NCBI RefSeq assembly: GCF_030646015.1
Contig: NZ_JAUSLT010000005.1
Location: forward strand, 1-43,724
Length of the DNA stretch: 43,724 nt
Reading direction: 5' to 3'
Source: Bradyrhizobium sp.
GTDB lineage: Bacteria > Pseudomonadota > Alphaproteobacteria > Rhizobiales > Xanthobacteraceae
A model generated the notes under the pieces. The model ran no database searches. It saw only the letters and a list, made by a program, of their open reading frames with translations, and was not told where the DNA came from. Shown here in pieces: positions 1-7,114 of this stretch (its first letter is position 1; each line of letters starts with the position of its first letter). Both the position numbers and the translations under genes were made by a program.

Positions 1-282
1 CATCCGGCACTCCGCGCGCTCTTCCGGCGTCGATCCGATCAGCGCCGGCGCGGGATTCTTCTCTTCGAGGTATTCGCAGATCGCGGTGATCTCCGACAGA
101 TAGCTGCCGTCGTCGAGCTCGAGCGTCGGCATCTGGCCGTGGGGGTTGCGCTTCAGATGCTCGGCTTCGCGGTTTTCGCCCTTGCGCAGGTCGACGGTCT
201 GCCGGGGTATGTCGATGCCCTTTTCCGCCATGAACATGCGGACGATGTGCGGGTTCGGTCCGATCGAGTCGTAAAGTTTCAC
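1..282 (-). CDS. Glutathione S-transferase family protein, N-terminal part (cut by window edge)
   Basis: The 94 residues inside the window form a thioredoxin-fold GST N-terminal domain. The protein begins VKLYDSIGPNPHIVRMF, has the cis-proline loop GQMPTLELDDG near residue 50, and then the glutathione gamma-glutamyl contact region LSEITAICEYLEE. The helical C-terminal domain lies beyond the left edge. The start is a GTG at 280-282; no in-frame ATG lies just upstream, and the next gene on this strand ends at 378. Such proteins conjugate glutathione to electrophiles or act as peroxidases in the cytosol, but the substrate cannot be told from this half. Family is clear, exact start less so. Confidence 0.8.
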   Translation of the reverse strand, partial: MKLYDSIGPNPHIVRMFMAEKGIDIPRQTVDLRKGENREAEHLKRNPHGQMPTLELDDGSYLSEITAICEYLEEKNPAPALIGSTPEERAECRM

Positions 283-377
283 GATATGTTTCCCCAGGGG
301 TTCATTGCAGCATTATGGTTGCTGCTTTTGAACAGGCCGCCGGGCCATTTGTCAAACCGGCACGTCAAGCCGGGAGC

Positions 378-1190
378 TCAGCCGTCGTCGAGCTTGTTGA
401 GGTCGCGCACCGATTGCATGATCGGTTCGAAATTCGAGCGCGCGTCGAGCGCGTCGAACAGTTGCGCGGTGTCGGACAACAGGGTGTGGGAGCGTTGAAT
501 CGCGACGCGGACGTCGTCCTGCGGCGTATCCGACAGCCGGCCATGTCCGGACAGCAGTATTCTCGAGTTCAAACCCTTCAGCCGCTCCAGCGACTGGATG
601 TAGTCGGCGATGCTGCCGGATCCGAACACGCCGCCCATCACGCCGCCGGGCATCAGCGTGTCGGCGGCGAACAGCAATCCCTGGTCCTGCTCGAACAGGC
701 TGATGCAGGCCGAGGTGTGGCCGGGCGTATACATCACGTTGAGGCGGAAATTGCCGAGGTCGATCAGATTGCCTTCCTCCAGCCAGAGATCGACATTGAT
801 CGGCTCCGGCGGCTCGTTGAACATCTTGCGCAGCATCGAGAAATCGTCGCGCAGCATGATCTTGTTGGCGGCCAGCCGGTGCGCGGCGATCAGGGTGCGG
901 CCGCCGAAATGCCAGGCGGCGCCGATGTGATCGAGATGCTCGTGGCTGAGGATCACCATGTCGATCGACTCGGGCGGGCAACCGACATGGCAGAGGCATT
1001 CCAGCAGCGCCGGATAATTGGAGGAGAGCCCGACATCGATCAGGATGGTCCGGCTCCTGCCGCGCACCAGATAGGCGTTGGCGGCGCGGTTCTTGAAACG
1101 GATCTGGTAGACATTCTCGGCGGCCTCGATCAGCGAGCAGACGTCGTTGTTCAGTAGAATCGGGAACGGGCTCGGCTTGCGCTCGCTCAT
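378..1190 (-). CDS. Metallo-beta-lactamase-fold hydrolase
   Basis: A 270-residue MBL-fold enzyme. The zinc-binding signature HEHLDH is at residues 83-88, with further ligands in YTPGHTSACI (near residue 157) and FAADTLMPGG, and a C-terminal SGHG. Members hydrolyse thioesters, lactones, phosphoesters or glutathione thioesters; nothing here separates these. The ATG start overlaps the stop of the upstream cyclic-nucleotide-binding gene by 4 bases (ATGA), so the two are almost certainly co-transcribed and translationally coupled. No signal peptide is visible, so the protein is probably cytosolic. The C-terminal 50 residues form a helical tail typical of MBL proteins that act on small organic substrates. 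Confidence 0.88.
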   Translation of the reverse strand: MSERKPSPFPILLNNDVCSLIEAAENVYQIRFKNRAANAYLVRGRSRTILIDVGLSSNYPALLECLCHVGCPPESIDMVILSHEHLDHIGAAWHFGGRTLIAAHRLAANKIMLRDDFSMLRKMFNEPPEPINVDLWLEEGNLIDLGNFRLNVMYTPGHTSACISLFEQDQGLLFAADTLMPGGVMGGVFGSGSIADYIQSLERLKGLNSRILLSGHGRLSDTPQDDVRVAIQRSHTLLSDTAQLFDALDARSNFEPIMQSVRDLNKLDDG

Positions 1191-1558
1191 GGAGCGGCCG
1201 CCCTGAAATTGACGGCGTTGGAAGCCCGCAGGCGTTTACTGAGCGCATCCATCACCATCAGCGCGAAGGCCGGCTGCTGGCTGACCAGATAGACGAAGCG
1301 GGCGTGATTGATCCGCATCACCCTGGTGTTCGGCGCGGCCGCAATCGCGGTGGCGGAGCGGGACGAGCCGTCAATCACCGCCATCTCTCCGAAGAATTCG
1401 CCCTTGCCGAGCGTCACGATGACGGTCTTGCCGGCACTGCCGACCTTGGCGATCTCGACCTTGCCGTCGAGCACGACGAACAACTCGCGCCCGGTCGAGC
1501 CCTCCTCGAAAATGACCTGATCCACATCGAATTCGTTGATGCATTTCTCGATGGTCAT
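1187..1558 (-). CDS. Stand-alone cyclic-nucleotide-binding domain protein
   Basis: A 123-residue protein made of a single cNMP-binding beta-roll of the Crp/PKA type. The phosphate-binding cassette is visible as FGEMAVIDGSSRSATA: the Glu that contacts the ribose and the Arg that contacts the cyclic phosphate are both present. There is no helix-turn-helix or kinase domain after it, so it is not a Crp-type transcription factor. It is first in a two-gene operon with the downstream metallohydrolase (4-base overlap). It could be a cAMP/cGMP-responsive partner of that hydrolase (inference). A class III cyclase is encoded at 14099-15859, so a cyclic nucleotide is likely made in this cell. Confidence 0.85.
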   Translation of the reverse strand: MTIEKCINEFDVDQVIFEEGSTGRELFVVLDGKVEIAKVGSAGKTVIVTLGKGEFFGEMAVIDGSSRSATAIAAAPNTRVMRINHARFVYLVSQQPAFALMVMDALSKRLRASNAVNFRAAAP

Positions 1559-1785
1559 GGAGCCCCCGCCTTCTGGCTGGTCGCTGTCGATATGTTAGTC
1601 CTGAAACCGGACGGCGCAAACGAGACATCGGGACGCTCCGGGGCGATGCCGCAGAGCAACATGAACGGGTGGCGTCAAACCCGGGCGGAGCGAGTTCCTA
1701 AAATTTTGGTAAGGGCTCAGCCGGGTAACGATTTCGCAACGAATGAAAGTTACCAAATGGTGAACCTTTACTGGAGAATTCGAAC

Positions 1786-2790
1786 GTGAGCGAACAGCAG
1801 GCCGAGCCGACCAGCAGCGAATCCGGATCCGTCAGCGCCGGGCCGGCCGTTTCCAACTCATCCGACGCGGCAAGCCAGCCGGTGTCGGCACAGGAAGCCC
1901 CGAAAGCCGTGGCCGAGGTCGAATCTCCCGATCTGGTCCCTGCACAGGGCGATGCTCCCAAGGACGCCATCAAGGCGGCCGCAGCCAAGGTTGACGCTCC
2001 CAAGGTTGACGCCGCCGATACCGCCAAGGCCGACGCGCCGCGCGCGCCGGGCAAGATCCTGATCATGTCGTCCGGCGACCGCGCCTGGGATCACCAGGGC
2101 GTCGGGCCCGACGTGGAGTCCGAGCAGGCGCAGGGCATGTTCGGCAAGCGGCGGCTGTCTGCGCTGGCGGCCGTTGTGGCGCTGGCGGCGATAGCGGGCG
2201 CGCTCGGCGGCGCTCTGGCGACCGCGGGCGTGATGCATTTTGCCGGCGGAGGTTCGGCAACATCGAACAATCTCGTTCTCGAAGCTTCCGTGGCCCGGAT
2301 CGACGCCGACATCCTGGCGCTGAAGGCCAGTGTCGAGCAGACCTCCAAGGTCGGTATCGTCAGGGACAACAAGGCCAGCGACCGTCTCGACAAGATCGAG
2401 AAGGCGCAGGCCGAGCCCGCCGCCAAACTCGCCAGGCTCACCGAAGCCGTCGAGAAGCTCAAGGCCGCACAGGCGGCTCCGGTGCCGGTCGCGGCGGCTC
2501 CTGCGGCGGCAAAGGATGTCACCGGCTCGATCTCGCCTCCGGCAACGGCGGCGGTCGCCGCACCGGTTCCGCTGCCTGTAGCAAAACCCGAAGTGGCGCG
2601 GTTGCCGACGGTCGAGGGCTGGGTGTTGCGCGAGGTCGCCCATGGCGGTGCGCTGATCGAGGGACGCCAGGGAATCTATGAAGTGTATGCCGGCGACCCA
2701 GTCCCCGGCCTCGGCCGCGTCGACGCCATCCGCAAGCAGGACGGCCGCTGGGTGGTCGTGACCAGCAAGGGCCTCGTCGTCGCGCGGTAG
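1786..2790 (+). CDS. Single-pass membrane protein with periplasmic C-terminal domain, function unknown
   Basis: A 334-residue protein. Residues 1-120 are Ala/Pro/Asp-rich and low in complexity, with repeated KVDAPK-like units. One transmembrane helix lies at about 124-151 after KRR. A predicted coiled coil covers about 166-229, followed by an Ala/Pro linker. The C-terminal domain (about 275-334) is compact and beta-rich: EGWVLREVAHGGALIEG then a YAGDPVPGLGRV segment. This layout (N-in, coiled coil, small periplasmic beta domain) is common in Rhizobiales proteins of unknown role. The start is a GTG with a GGAG Shine-Dalgarno at 1773-1776. It is divergent from the 1558 gene, and the 227-bp gap must hold both promoters. 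Confidence 0.75.
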   Translation: MSEQQAEPTSSESGSVSAGPAVSNSSDAASQPVSAQEAPKAVAEVESPDLVPAQGDAPKDAIKAAAAKVDAPKVDAADTAKADAPRAPGKILIMSSGDRAWDHQGVGPDVESEQAQGMFGKRRLSALAAVVALAAIAGALGGALATAGVMHFAGGGSATSNNLVLEASVARIDADILALKASVEQTSKVGIVRDNKASDRLDKIEKAQAEPAAKLARLTEAVEKLKAAQAAPVPVAAAPAAAKDVTGSISPPATAAVAAPVPLPVAKPEVARLPTVEGWVLREVAHGGALIEGRQGIYEVYAGDPVPGLGRVDAIRKQDGRWVVVTSKGLVVAR

Positions 2791-2812
2791 GATCAGGCGC
2801 AGACGGTCTGTT

Positions 2813-2838
2813 ACCTCGCCCCGCTTGCGGGGTGAGGT
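2813..2838. repeat. Family B palindromic element, short form
   Basis: A 12-bp arm (2813-2824, ACCTCGCCCCGC) pairs with 2827-2838 across a TT loop with one G-T wobble. It begins 22 bases after the stop of the 1786-2790 gene. There is no T-run, so it is a hairpin of the dispersed-repeat type rather than a clear intrinsic terminator. It shares the CTCGCCCC/GGGGTGAG style of the larger elements at 9080, 17584 and 41614. Confidence 0.65.
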
Positions 2839-2947
2839 GGACAAACTCTGCGAGACACACGCTCCTCTGTTCGGCTATTTTCCTGACCACAAAACCTTGC
2901 CCGCAGAATGCCTGGAATGAGGGCGCTGATGCGGGGTTTGTCAGGAT

Positions 2948-4519
2948 ATGGACCGCGCGTTGCAATTTGTTTTCATCATCCTTGTTTTGTTATGCGGCAC
3001 CGGACCCGCGCGCGCCGCCGAAGGCCCGGCGCTGGAGCGTGGTGCGGCGATCACCGATCCGCTGGCGTTGCGCGAACTGGATCGCGGCCGGTTTGCCGTG
3101 GCGCGGGTCATGGTGCCGGAGAGATCCGTCGATATTCCCTTGACCTGCGGCCAGCTGTTCACCCTGCCGTCGATGGCGATGGTCCGCACGGCGCTCGATG
3201 CCGAGTTCGAACGGTACATCGTCAGGCACAAGGCTGGTCTGCCGAACGAGAGCATCGGCGTCGGAACCGGACATGACTTTCAATTGTTCGATCGCGCCGT
3301 GTTGTATTCAGACGACGCGCGCTTCGTGCTGGCCGGCATCGTCAACCGGATGGACCGCGCCTTTGCCTCGCCGGAGAGCTGCGGCGAAGTCAGATTGATC
3401 TACCGCCTGGCGCGGACGGGGCCAGCCGGCGAGGACGGCGCGCCGCGGCGCCTGCCGATGACGCTGAACATCGTGCTGAAGGCGAGGGGCGGCGGCATGA
3501 CCGACGCCAAGGGCGCCGGGATCACCTGCGCCGGGATCGCCCGGCGTTGGCTGGATGCCGGCGAATCGACGCTCACCGGCGCCGATCTCGTAGCCCGGCT
3601 GCTTGCGCGCGACGGCCCGCTCGATCTGATCCGGCCTGAAAACATCGATCGCATCGAAACCAATCTGCAGATCGCGCATGCGCCGAAATCGGCGGTACGC
3701 GAATTTCGCACCGATTATCTCTTGAAGGTGTTTCGCTTCGATTCCACGGCGCGCGCCTTCGACGAAGCGCCGATGGAAAACCAGATCGATCGCGAGCGAA
3801 TTCTGGCGAACGCTGATCTTGGGCGCGACTTCAAGGCCTGGCTGCTCGATCCCAGGCATCTCAATGAATTCGATCGCGGCACGGTCCTGATACCCGAGCG
3901 GTTCCTGGCCAGGGCGGCGATCGCCTCGACGCCGGTCGGCTTCGATCCCTCCGAACTGCAGCCGGAATACGGCCTGGTGCAGGGCGAGGGTGCGAACCCC
4001 GTGTTCAGCGAGAGCGAGATCGTTGCCGCGCTCAGGAAGGCCGCTGACGTCGGCGTGACGCCCGCCAACATCCGCTCGGTCGCCGGCTTCAGGCGCCGGC
4101 TGAACGATGTCACCTGTTCGGGCTGTCATCAGACGCGCGGCATCGGCGGTTTTCATTTCCCGGGTGTGGACTGGATGGCGGCCAAGCCTTCCAATTCGAC
4201 CGTCGTTCCGGCGTCGCCGCATTTCTTCGGCGACCAGATCCGGCGCCGCGATATTCTCAACTCGATGAAATGGGGCAGCAGCCCGGATTATTCGCGCGGA
4301 TTTTCCGAGCGCCCGCAATTGCGCACCAGGTCGGAATTTTTGGCGGAGCTCAAGGGCACCGGCCATTACGACGGCTGGGGCGCGCATTGTTACCAGCCAA
4401 GCGCGAAGGCCGCCGACGACGATCCGAGTTTTCGTAACTGGACCTGCGCCGCGGGGCTCGCCTGCGAGGCCGCCGGCAAGACCTCGCGGATCGGCATGTG
4501 TTTCGTCAAGAGCCGCTAG
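2948..4519 (+). CDS. Exported protein with a single CXXCH (heme c-type) motif
   Basis: A 523-residue protein with a clear signal peptide: a hydrophobic stretch at about 6-20, then GPARA-A as a likely cleavage site. The body has no domain I can name. At residues 390-394 is C-S-G-C-H, the covalent heme attachment signature, followed by QTRGIGGFHFPG. Apart from the two CXXCH cysteines, other cysteines at the C-terminus (CYQPS, WTCAAGLACE, GMC) could form disulfides. The export signal and single CXXCH suggest a periplasmic monoheme protein, possibly an oxidase-like or di-iron-type accessory protein. That is inference, and the motif could also bind zinc or be disulfide-linked. The gene stands alone, with no cytochrome biogenesis or oxidase genes beside it. 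Confidence 0.7.
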   Translation: MDRALQFVFIILVLLCGTGPARAAEGPALERGAAITDPLALRELDRGRFAVARVMVPERSVDIPLTCGQLFTLPSMAMVRTALDAEFERYIVRHKAGLPNESIGVGTGHDFQLFDRAVLYSDDARFVLAGIVNRMDRAFASPESCGEVRLIYRLARTGPAGEDGAPRRLPMTLNIVLKARGGGMTDAKGAGITCAGIARRWLDAGESTLTGADLVARLLARDGPLDLIRPENIDRIETNLQIAHAPKSAVREFRTDYLLKVFRFDSTARAFDEAPMENQIDRERILANADLGRDFKAWLLDPRHLNEFDRGTVLIPERFLARAAIASTPVGFDPSELQPEYGLVQGEGANPVFSESEIVAALRKAADVGVTPANIRSVAGFRRRLNDVTCSGCHQTRGIGGFHFPGVDWMAAKPSNSTVVPASPHFFGDQIRRRDILNSMKWGSSPDYSRGFSERPQLRTRSEFLAELKGTGHYDGWGAHCYQPSAKAADDDPSFRNWTCAAGLACEAAGKTSRIGMCFVKSR

Positions 4520-4800
4520 CACAACGCGATTTATCGACGCCCGTTGAAAGTGATCTGGCCGGTCCGTTGCTCGACGTGATCTAGGCCGACTGTCCGGGCG
4601 CGACATGATCGCTCTCGGTGCCTACCAATGGAAGGCCGCACCGTGGCCCTGAGGGCGATAACGCTGCCATCGTCGCAACCTGTAACGATGACAGGTGACG
4701 GAAAGCAGTACGCTCCATCAACGCCGAAGCTCCTGGATGACAATGGAATGACCGTTTCATGACGTGAAGCCTGCGCTGGCTGGCTTTCTGATCGAGTCCA
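4520..4800. other. Intergenic stretch, no gene seen
   Basis: Between the CXXCH protein and the promoter of the PstB-like gene. Short open frames on both strands have no recognisable product, start signal or codon bias. No transposon ends or tRNA were seen. The base composition drops toward AT near 4790, at the edge of the accessory patch. Confidence 0.5.
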
Positions 4801-4848
4801 TTGAGATTGATCAAAGCGTCAATGGCGCCATTGGTACAATTTTGATCA
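4801..4848 (+). promoter_or_regulatory. FixK/FNR-like box with -10 element upstream of the pstB-like gene
   Basis: TTGAGATTGATCAA at 4801-4814 is a perfect TTGA-N6-TCAA half-site pair, the consensus for FNR/FixK2-type activators. A TACAAT hexamer at 4835-4840 matches the -10 consensus in 5 of 6 bases. It would place the transcript start near 4847-4848, so the box centre (4807.5) lies at about -40, the class II activator position. The gene's preferred ATG follows at 4872. A second palindrome, TTGATCAA, sits at 4842-4849 over the presumed start of transcription. Seen: the motifs and their spacing. Inferred: induction under low oxygen by a FixK-type regulator. Confidence 0.6.
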
Positions 4849-4871
4849 ACACTCTTAACTGGACCGAGAGC

Positions 4872-5756
4872 ATGACAATGTCGTTGAGCGAGGCTCCCGA
4901 AATCGGGAAAATTCCCACCGCCGAACCCTCGGGGAAATCTGCTGGGGTATTCGATCAGCTAGCCAAAGTCATCCGGTCAAAGCCAGACCAGGAACTGGTC
5001 GAAGAGAAAATCAGCGTTCGACATCTCAATTTCTACTATCAGGATGGCAATCGCGCACTCAAAGACGTGTCGGTGCCGATCTATGCCAACCGCGTGACCG
5101 CATTCATTGGCCCCTCCGGCTGCGGCAAGTCGACCCTGCTGCGCGTCTTCAATCGCATCTACAGCCTCTATCCCGGTCAGCACGCCGACGGCGAAGTATT
5201 GTTCGATGGCGAGGACATTCTGTCCGGGAAGCAGGACGTTGCGATTCTGAGAACCCGAATTGGTATGGTCTTTCAGAAACCAACGCCGTTTCCGATGTCC
5301 ATCTACGACAACATCGCCTTTGGCATTGGGCTCAATCGAAGTCTCGCCAAGGTGCAAATGGATACAGAGGTTGAGATTGCATTGCGGCGCGTGGCGCTTT
5401 GGGATGAGGTGAAGGATAGCCTCCTGAAAAGTGGACTGGAACTCTCAGGCGGTCAGCAGCAACGCCTCAGCATTGCCCGCGCCATCGGAATTCGGCCAGA
5501 AGTCCTTCTTCTCGACGAGCCTTGCGCCTCCATCGATCCGATTTCTTCGGCAAAAATCGAGCAGACAATCGATGAACTCAAGAACGACCATACGATTATC
5601 ATCGTAACTCATAACCTTCAGCAAGCCGCGCGGGTTTCAGATTATGCGGGCTTCATGTATCTGGGCGAAATGGGTGAATTTGGCACCGTGCGCCAGATAT
5701 TCGTGACACCGGGCGATCCGCGCACGCAGCGGTTTATCACCGGCCGGTTTGGCTGA
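4872..5756 (+). CDS. pstB: PstB-type phosphate ABC transporter ATPase, stand-alone copy
   Basis: A 294-residue ABC ATPase closest in style to PstB. Walker A is GPSGCGKST, the Q-loop is [14 protein letters not shown] (a PstB hallmark), the signature is [15 protein letters not shown], Walker B is [12 protein letters not shown], and the H-loop is [15 protein letters not shown]. It lacks the usual partners: no PstS, PstC, PstA or PhoU is encoded nearby. I place the start at the ATG of [12 protein letters not shown]; an upstream ATG at 4764 would add 36 residues but would span the promoter elements. The N-terminal 45 residues are longer than in typical PstB (about 260 aa). Codon use is richer in AT-ending codons than the neighbours, suggesting transfer. 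It may serve a distant or different permease. Confidence 0.85.
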   Translation: MTMSLSEAPEIGKIPTAEPSGKSAGVFDQLAKVIRSKPDQELVEEKISVRHLNFYYQDGNRALKDVSVPIYANRVTAFIGPSGCGKSTLLRVFNRIYSLYPGQHADGEVLFDGEDILSGKQDVAILRTRIGMVFQKPTPFPMSIYDNIAFGIGLNRSLAKVQMDTEVEIALRRVALWDEVKDSLLKSGLELSGGQQQRLSIARAIGIRPEVLLLDEPCASIDPISSAKIEQTIDELKNDHTIIIVTHNLQQAARVSDYAGFMYLGEMGEFGTVRQIFVTPGDPRTQRFITGRFG

Positions 5757-5822
5757 AGGATGTCGCTTTATGCGGCATGCGGTGAAGAACATTGACACGG
5801 AACTGCAACATATTTCATGTAA

Positions 5823-5847
5823 CAATGAGCGCAGGCACCGCTCATTG
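5823..5847. repeat. Perfect inverted repeat (9-bp arms)
   Basis: CAATGAGCG at 5823-5831 pairs with CGCTCATTG at 5839-5847 around a 7-base loop. It lies 67 bases after the pstB-like stop and just before the 5856 reading frame. No T-run follows, so it is more likely an operator or an mRNA hairpin than an intrinsic terminator. A TTGACA hexamer at 5792-5797 could be a -35 for the downstream frame, but no convincing -10 was found. Confidence 0.5.
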
Positions 5848-5855
5848 ACTATGGC

Positions 5856-6155
5856 ATGCCGGGTGGGATAGCGGCGCGAAACGTGACCATAGAAGAACAA
5901 ATAAGATACCTCACGAGCAGGCTGGTCGCTCGCAGTGACGCCGAACTGGTGCCGGAGGTGTGCGGGCTGTTGAACATCTTTGATGATGGCAACTATCGCG
6001 AGAGAATGAGTGACGCCGTAAGGTGGGTCGAAATCTATGTCGATCCGAAAAAGGCGGAAACCTACGGCGGACAAGACGTCGTGTTGGAGTTCCTGGTTCA
6101 AGAACTCGGTACGGCGGCTGATTTGGCCGGAATGTTGCAGGGCAATCCGCCATAG
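5856..6155 (+). CDS. Small protein of unknown function downstream of the pstB-like gene
   Basis: A 99-residue acidic, helical protein with no recognised domain. Features visible: TIEEQIRYLTSRL near the start, then a region rich in Asp/Glu and Val (VRWVEIYVDPKKAETYGG), and a helical C-terminus. No signal peptide or membrane segment. The start is uncertain: the ATG at 5856 has no good ribosome site, and a GTG at 5883 (VTIEEQ) lies 10-15 bases after GGTGGGA. It is 99 bp downstream of the pstB-like gene on the same strand, with a perfect hairpin between. Codon choice is similar to the pstB-like gene, so it may belong to the same transferred patch. Confidence 0.5.
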   Translation: MPGGIAARNVTIEEQIRYLTSRLVARSDAELVPEVCGLLNIFDDGNYRERMSDAVRWVEIYVDPKKAETYGGQDVVLEFLVQELGTAADLAGMLQGNPP

Positions 6156-6290
6156 GCGTTCCCGCACGCCCGGATTTGAAGAACTGCGGCCGATACGGCC
6201 CCGCCGCGCCAATAAGCCAAGTATCGCCTTGTTTTCGGCGGGCGTGGATTGCCATTCATTCGTCCCGCGACGTTGGGCTGAGCGATCGGG

Positions 6291-6304
6291 TTGATTTGGC
6301 TCAA
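6291..6304 (+). promoter_or_regulatory. Second FixK/FNR-like box
   Basis: TTGATTTGGCTCAA fits TTGA-N6-TCAA exactly. Its centre is 40.5 bases upstream of the ATG at 6338, so a class II start of transcription would fall at or next to that ATG, implying a leaderless message. A weak -10 candidate CAGAAT lies at 6326-6331. Because of that tight geometry the box is less convincing than the one at 4801, but two exact matches within 1.5 kb is notable. Confidence 0.4.
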
Positions 6305-6337
6305 TGCGCCGCCCCCTAAGTTGAGCAGAATGTTGCT

Positions 6338-6565
6338 ATGAGAATATCGAACCTGATCTGCATATCCTGCAAGGCATCATATGAAGTGGCCGAGGCCACG
6401 ACCGTGAGAGGAACGCCAGGCAGCGTCCAATGTATTGGCTGCGGCGCGACCTTGGCATCTTGGCGAGAACCGAAGGCAGTCGTCTTTCGACTCGTATTGC
6501 CACCGGAACAGAAATATTTTCACGTTCCAGTCCCGCCGTCTCCGGCTGTTCCTCCTCTCGCCTGA
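6338..6565 (+). CDS. Small zinc-ribbon-like protein, unknown function
   Basis: A 75-residue protein with two CxxC pairs: CISC at residues 8-11 and CIGC at 32-35, about 20 residues apart. This spacing fits a treble-clef or zinc-ribbon site. The region ends in a Pro-rich tail (PVPPSPAVPPLA). The sequence begins MRISNLICISCKASYEV, similar in style to MJ0042/zinc-ribbon N-termini. The Shine-Dalgarno is weak, and a FixK-like box lies 34-47 bases upstream. It is convergent with the small minus-strand gene at 6666. Possible role: metal- or nucleic-acid-binding accessory protein; not determined. Confidence 0.6.
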   Translation: MRISNLICISCKASYEVAEATTVRGTPGSVQCIGCGATLASWREPKAVVFRLVLPPEQKYFHVPVPPSPAVPPLA

Positions 6566-6665
6566 CCCCGGCAGAATCCGACGGACCGCGCCGTTGATGG
6601 CTCGTCGGTAATCACGCGATGCGCCGTCGCGTATTCCGCGGGCTGCCATCGCACGATGGCCGGCG

Positions 6666-6878
6666 CTAGTTCTCCTCGGCCAAGTCGCGATCGAGATCGG
6701 CACCTGGTGAGCCGGTTGCCGTATCCTCTTGAGGCTGATCGATGTGCATTCCGATCATCCCTGTCAGATGAGGCTTGACCGCTTCAAGGCCGTCGTCCTG
6801 CTCCCGCGCCGCATCTTGATCAGCCGGCACGTCGGCATCGCTGTGTGCCGGTTTCTTTCCGTTCTGGTTGTTGGACAT
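6666..6878 (-). CDS. Small acidic hydrophilic protein, unknown function
   Basis: A 70-residue protein starting MSNNQNGKKPAHSDADV, rich in Asp, Glu and Gln and almost free of hydrophobic clusters, so probably disordered. The start is the ATG at 6878, preceded by GGGAAGACGGA. An upstream in-frame ATG at 6914 would add 12 residues without a better ribosome site. Small Asn/Gln/Asp-rich proteins like this are common in Bradyrhizobium and often lie near general-stress-response genes, but no regulator is nearby. Function unknown. Confidence 0.5.
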   Translation of the reverse strand: MSNNQNGKKPAHSDADVPADQDAAREQDDGLEAVKPHLTGMIGMHIDQPQEDTATGSPGADLDRDLAEEN

Positions 6879-7005
6879 TCCGTCTTCCCTTGCTCTCGAA
6901 CATTGTTCAGGCAAACGCGAACCGCGAAGTAACAGGGCTCGCCAGAAAAACCTTAGTCCGGTTTGCGCCTGCCGGATTTGACCGGAATCAAATGCACGGC
7001 ACTAG

Positions 7006-7113
7006 GCCGACTGGCAGACGGTCGGCGATATCAAGGTCAGCGCATGGGCGATCGCGGTCGCGGTCATCATCGGTCTCGCCGCGATCGGCTGGGGGCTGCT
7101 GCAGAACAGGTAG
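7006..7113 (+). pseudogene. Possible relic of a membrane protein C-terminus
   Basis: After an in-frame stop at 7003-7005 the frame reads ADWQTVGDIKV and then a hydrophobic helix (WAIAVAVIIGLAAIGWG) ending LLQNR and TAG at 7111-7113. There is no ATG, GTG or TTG in frame, so it cannot be expressed as it stands. It looks like the last 35 residues of a lost gene, which fits a disturbed patch. It may simply be a chance frame in GC-rich DNA. Confidence 0.25.
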
Positions 7114-7114
7114 C

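Noticed and set aside
4764..4871. Upstream start for the PstB-like protein adding 36 residues
   Set aside because: The extra sequence spans the FixK-like box and -10 element and has no ribosome site.
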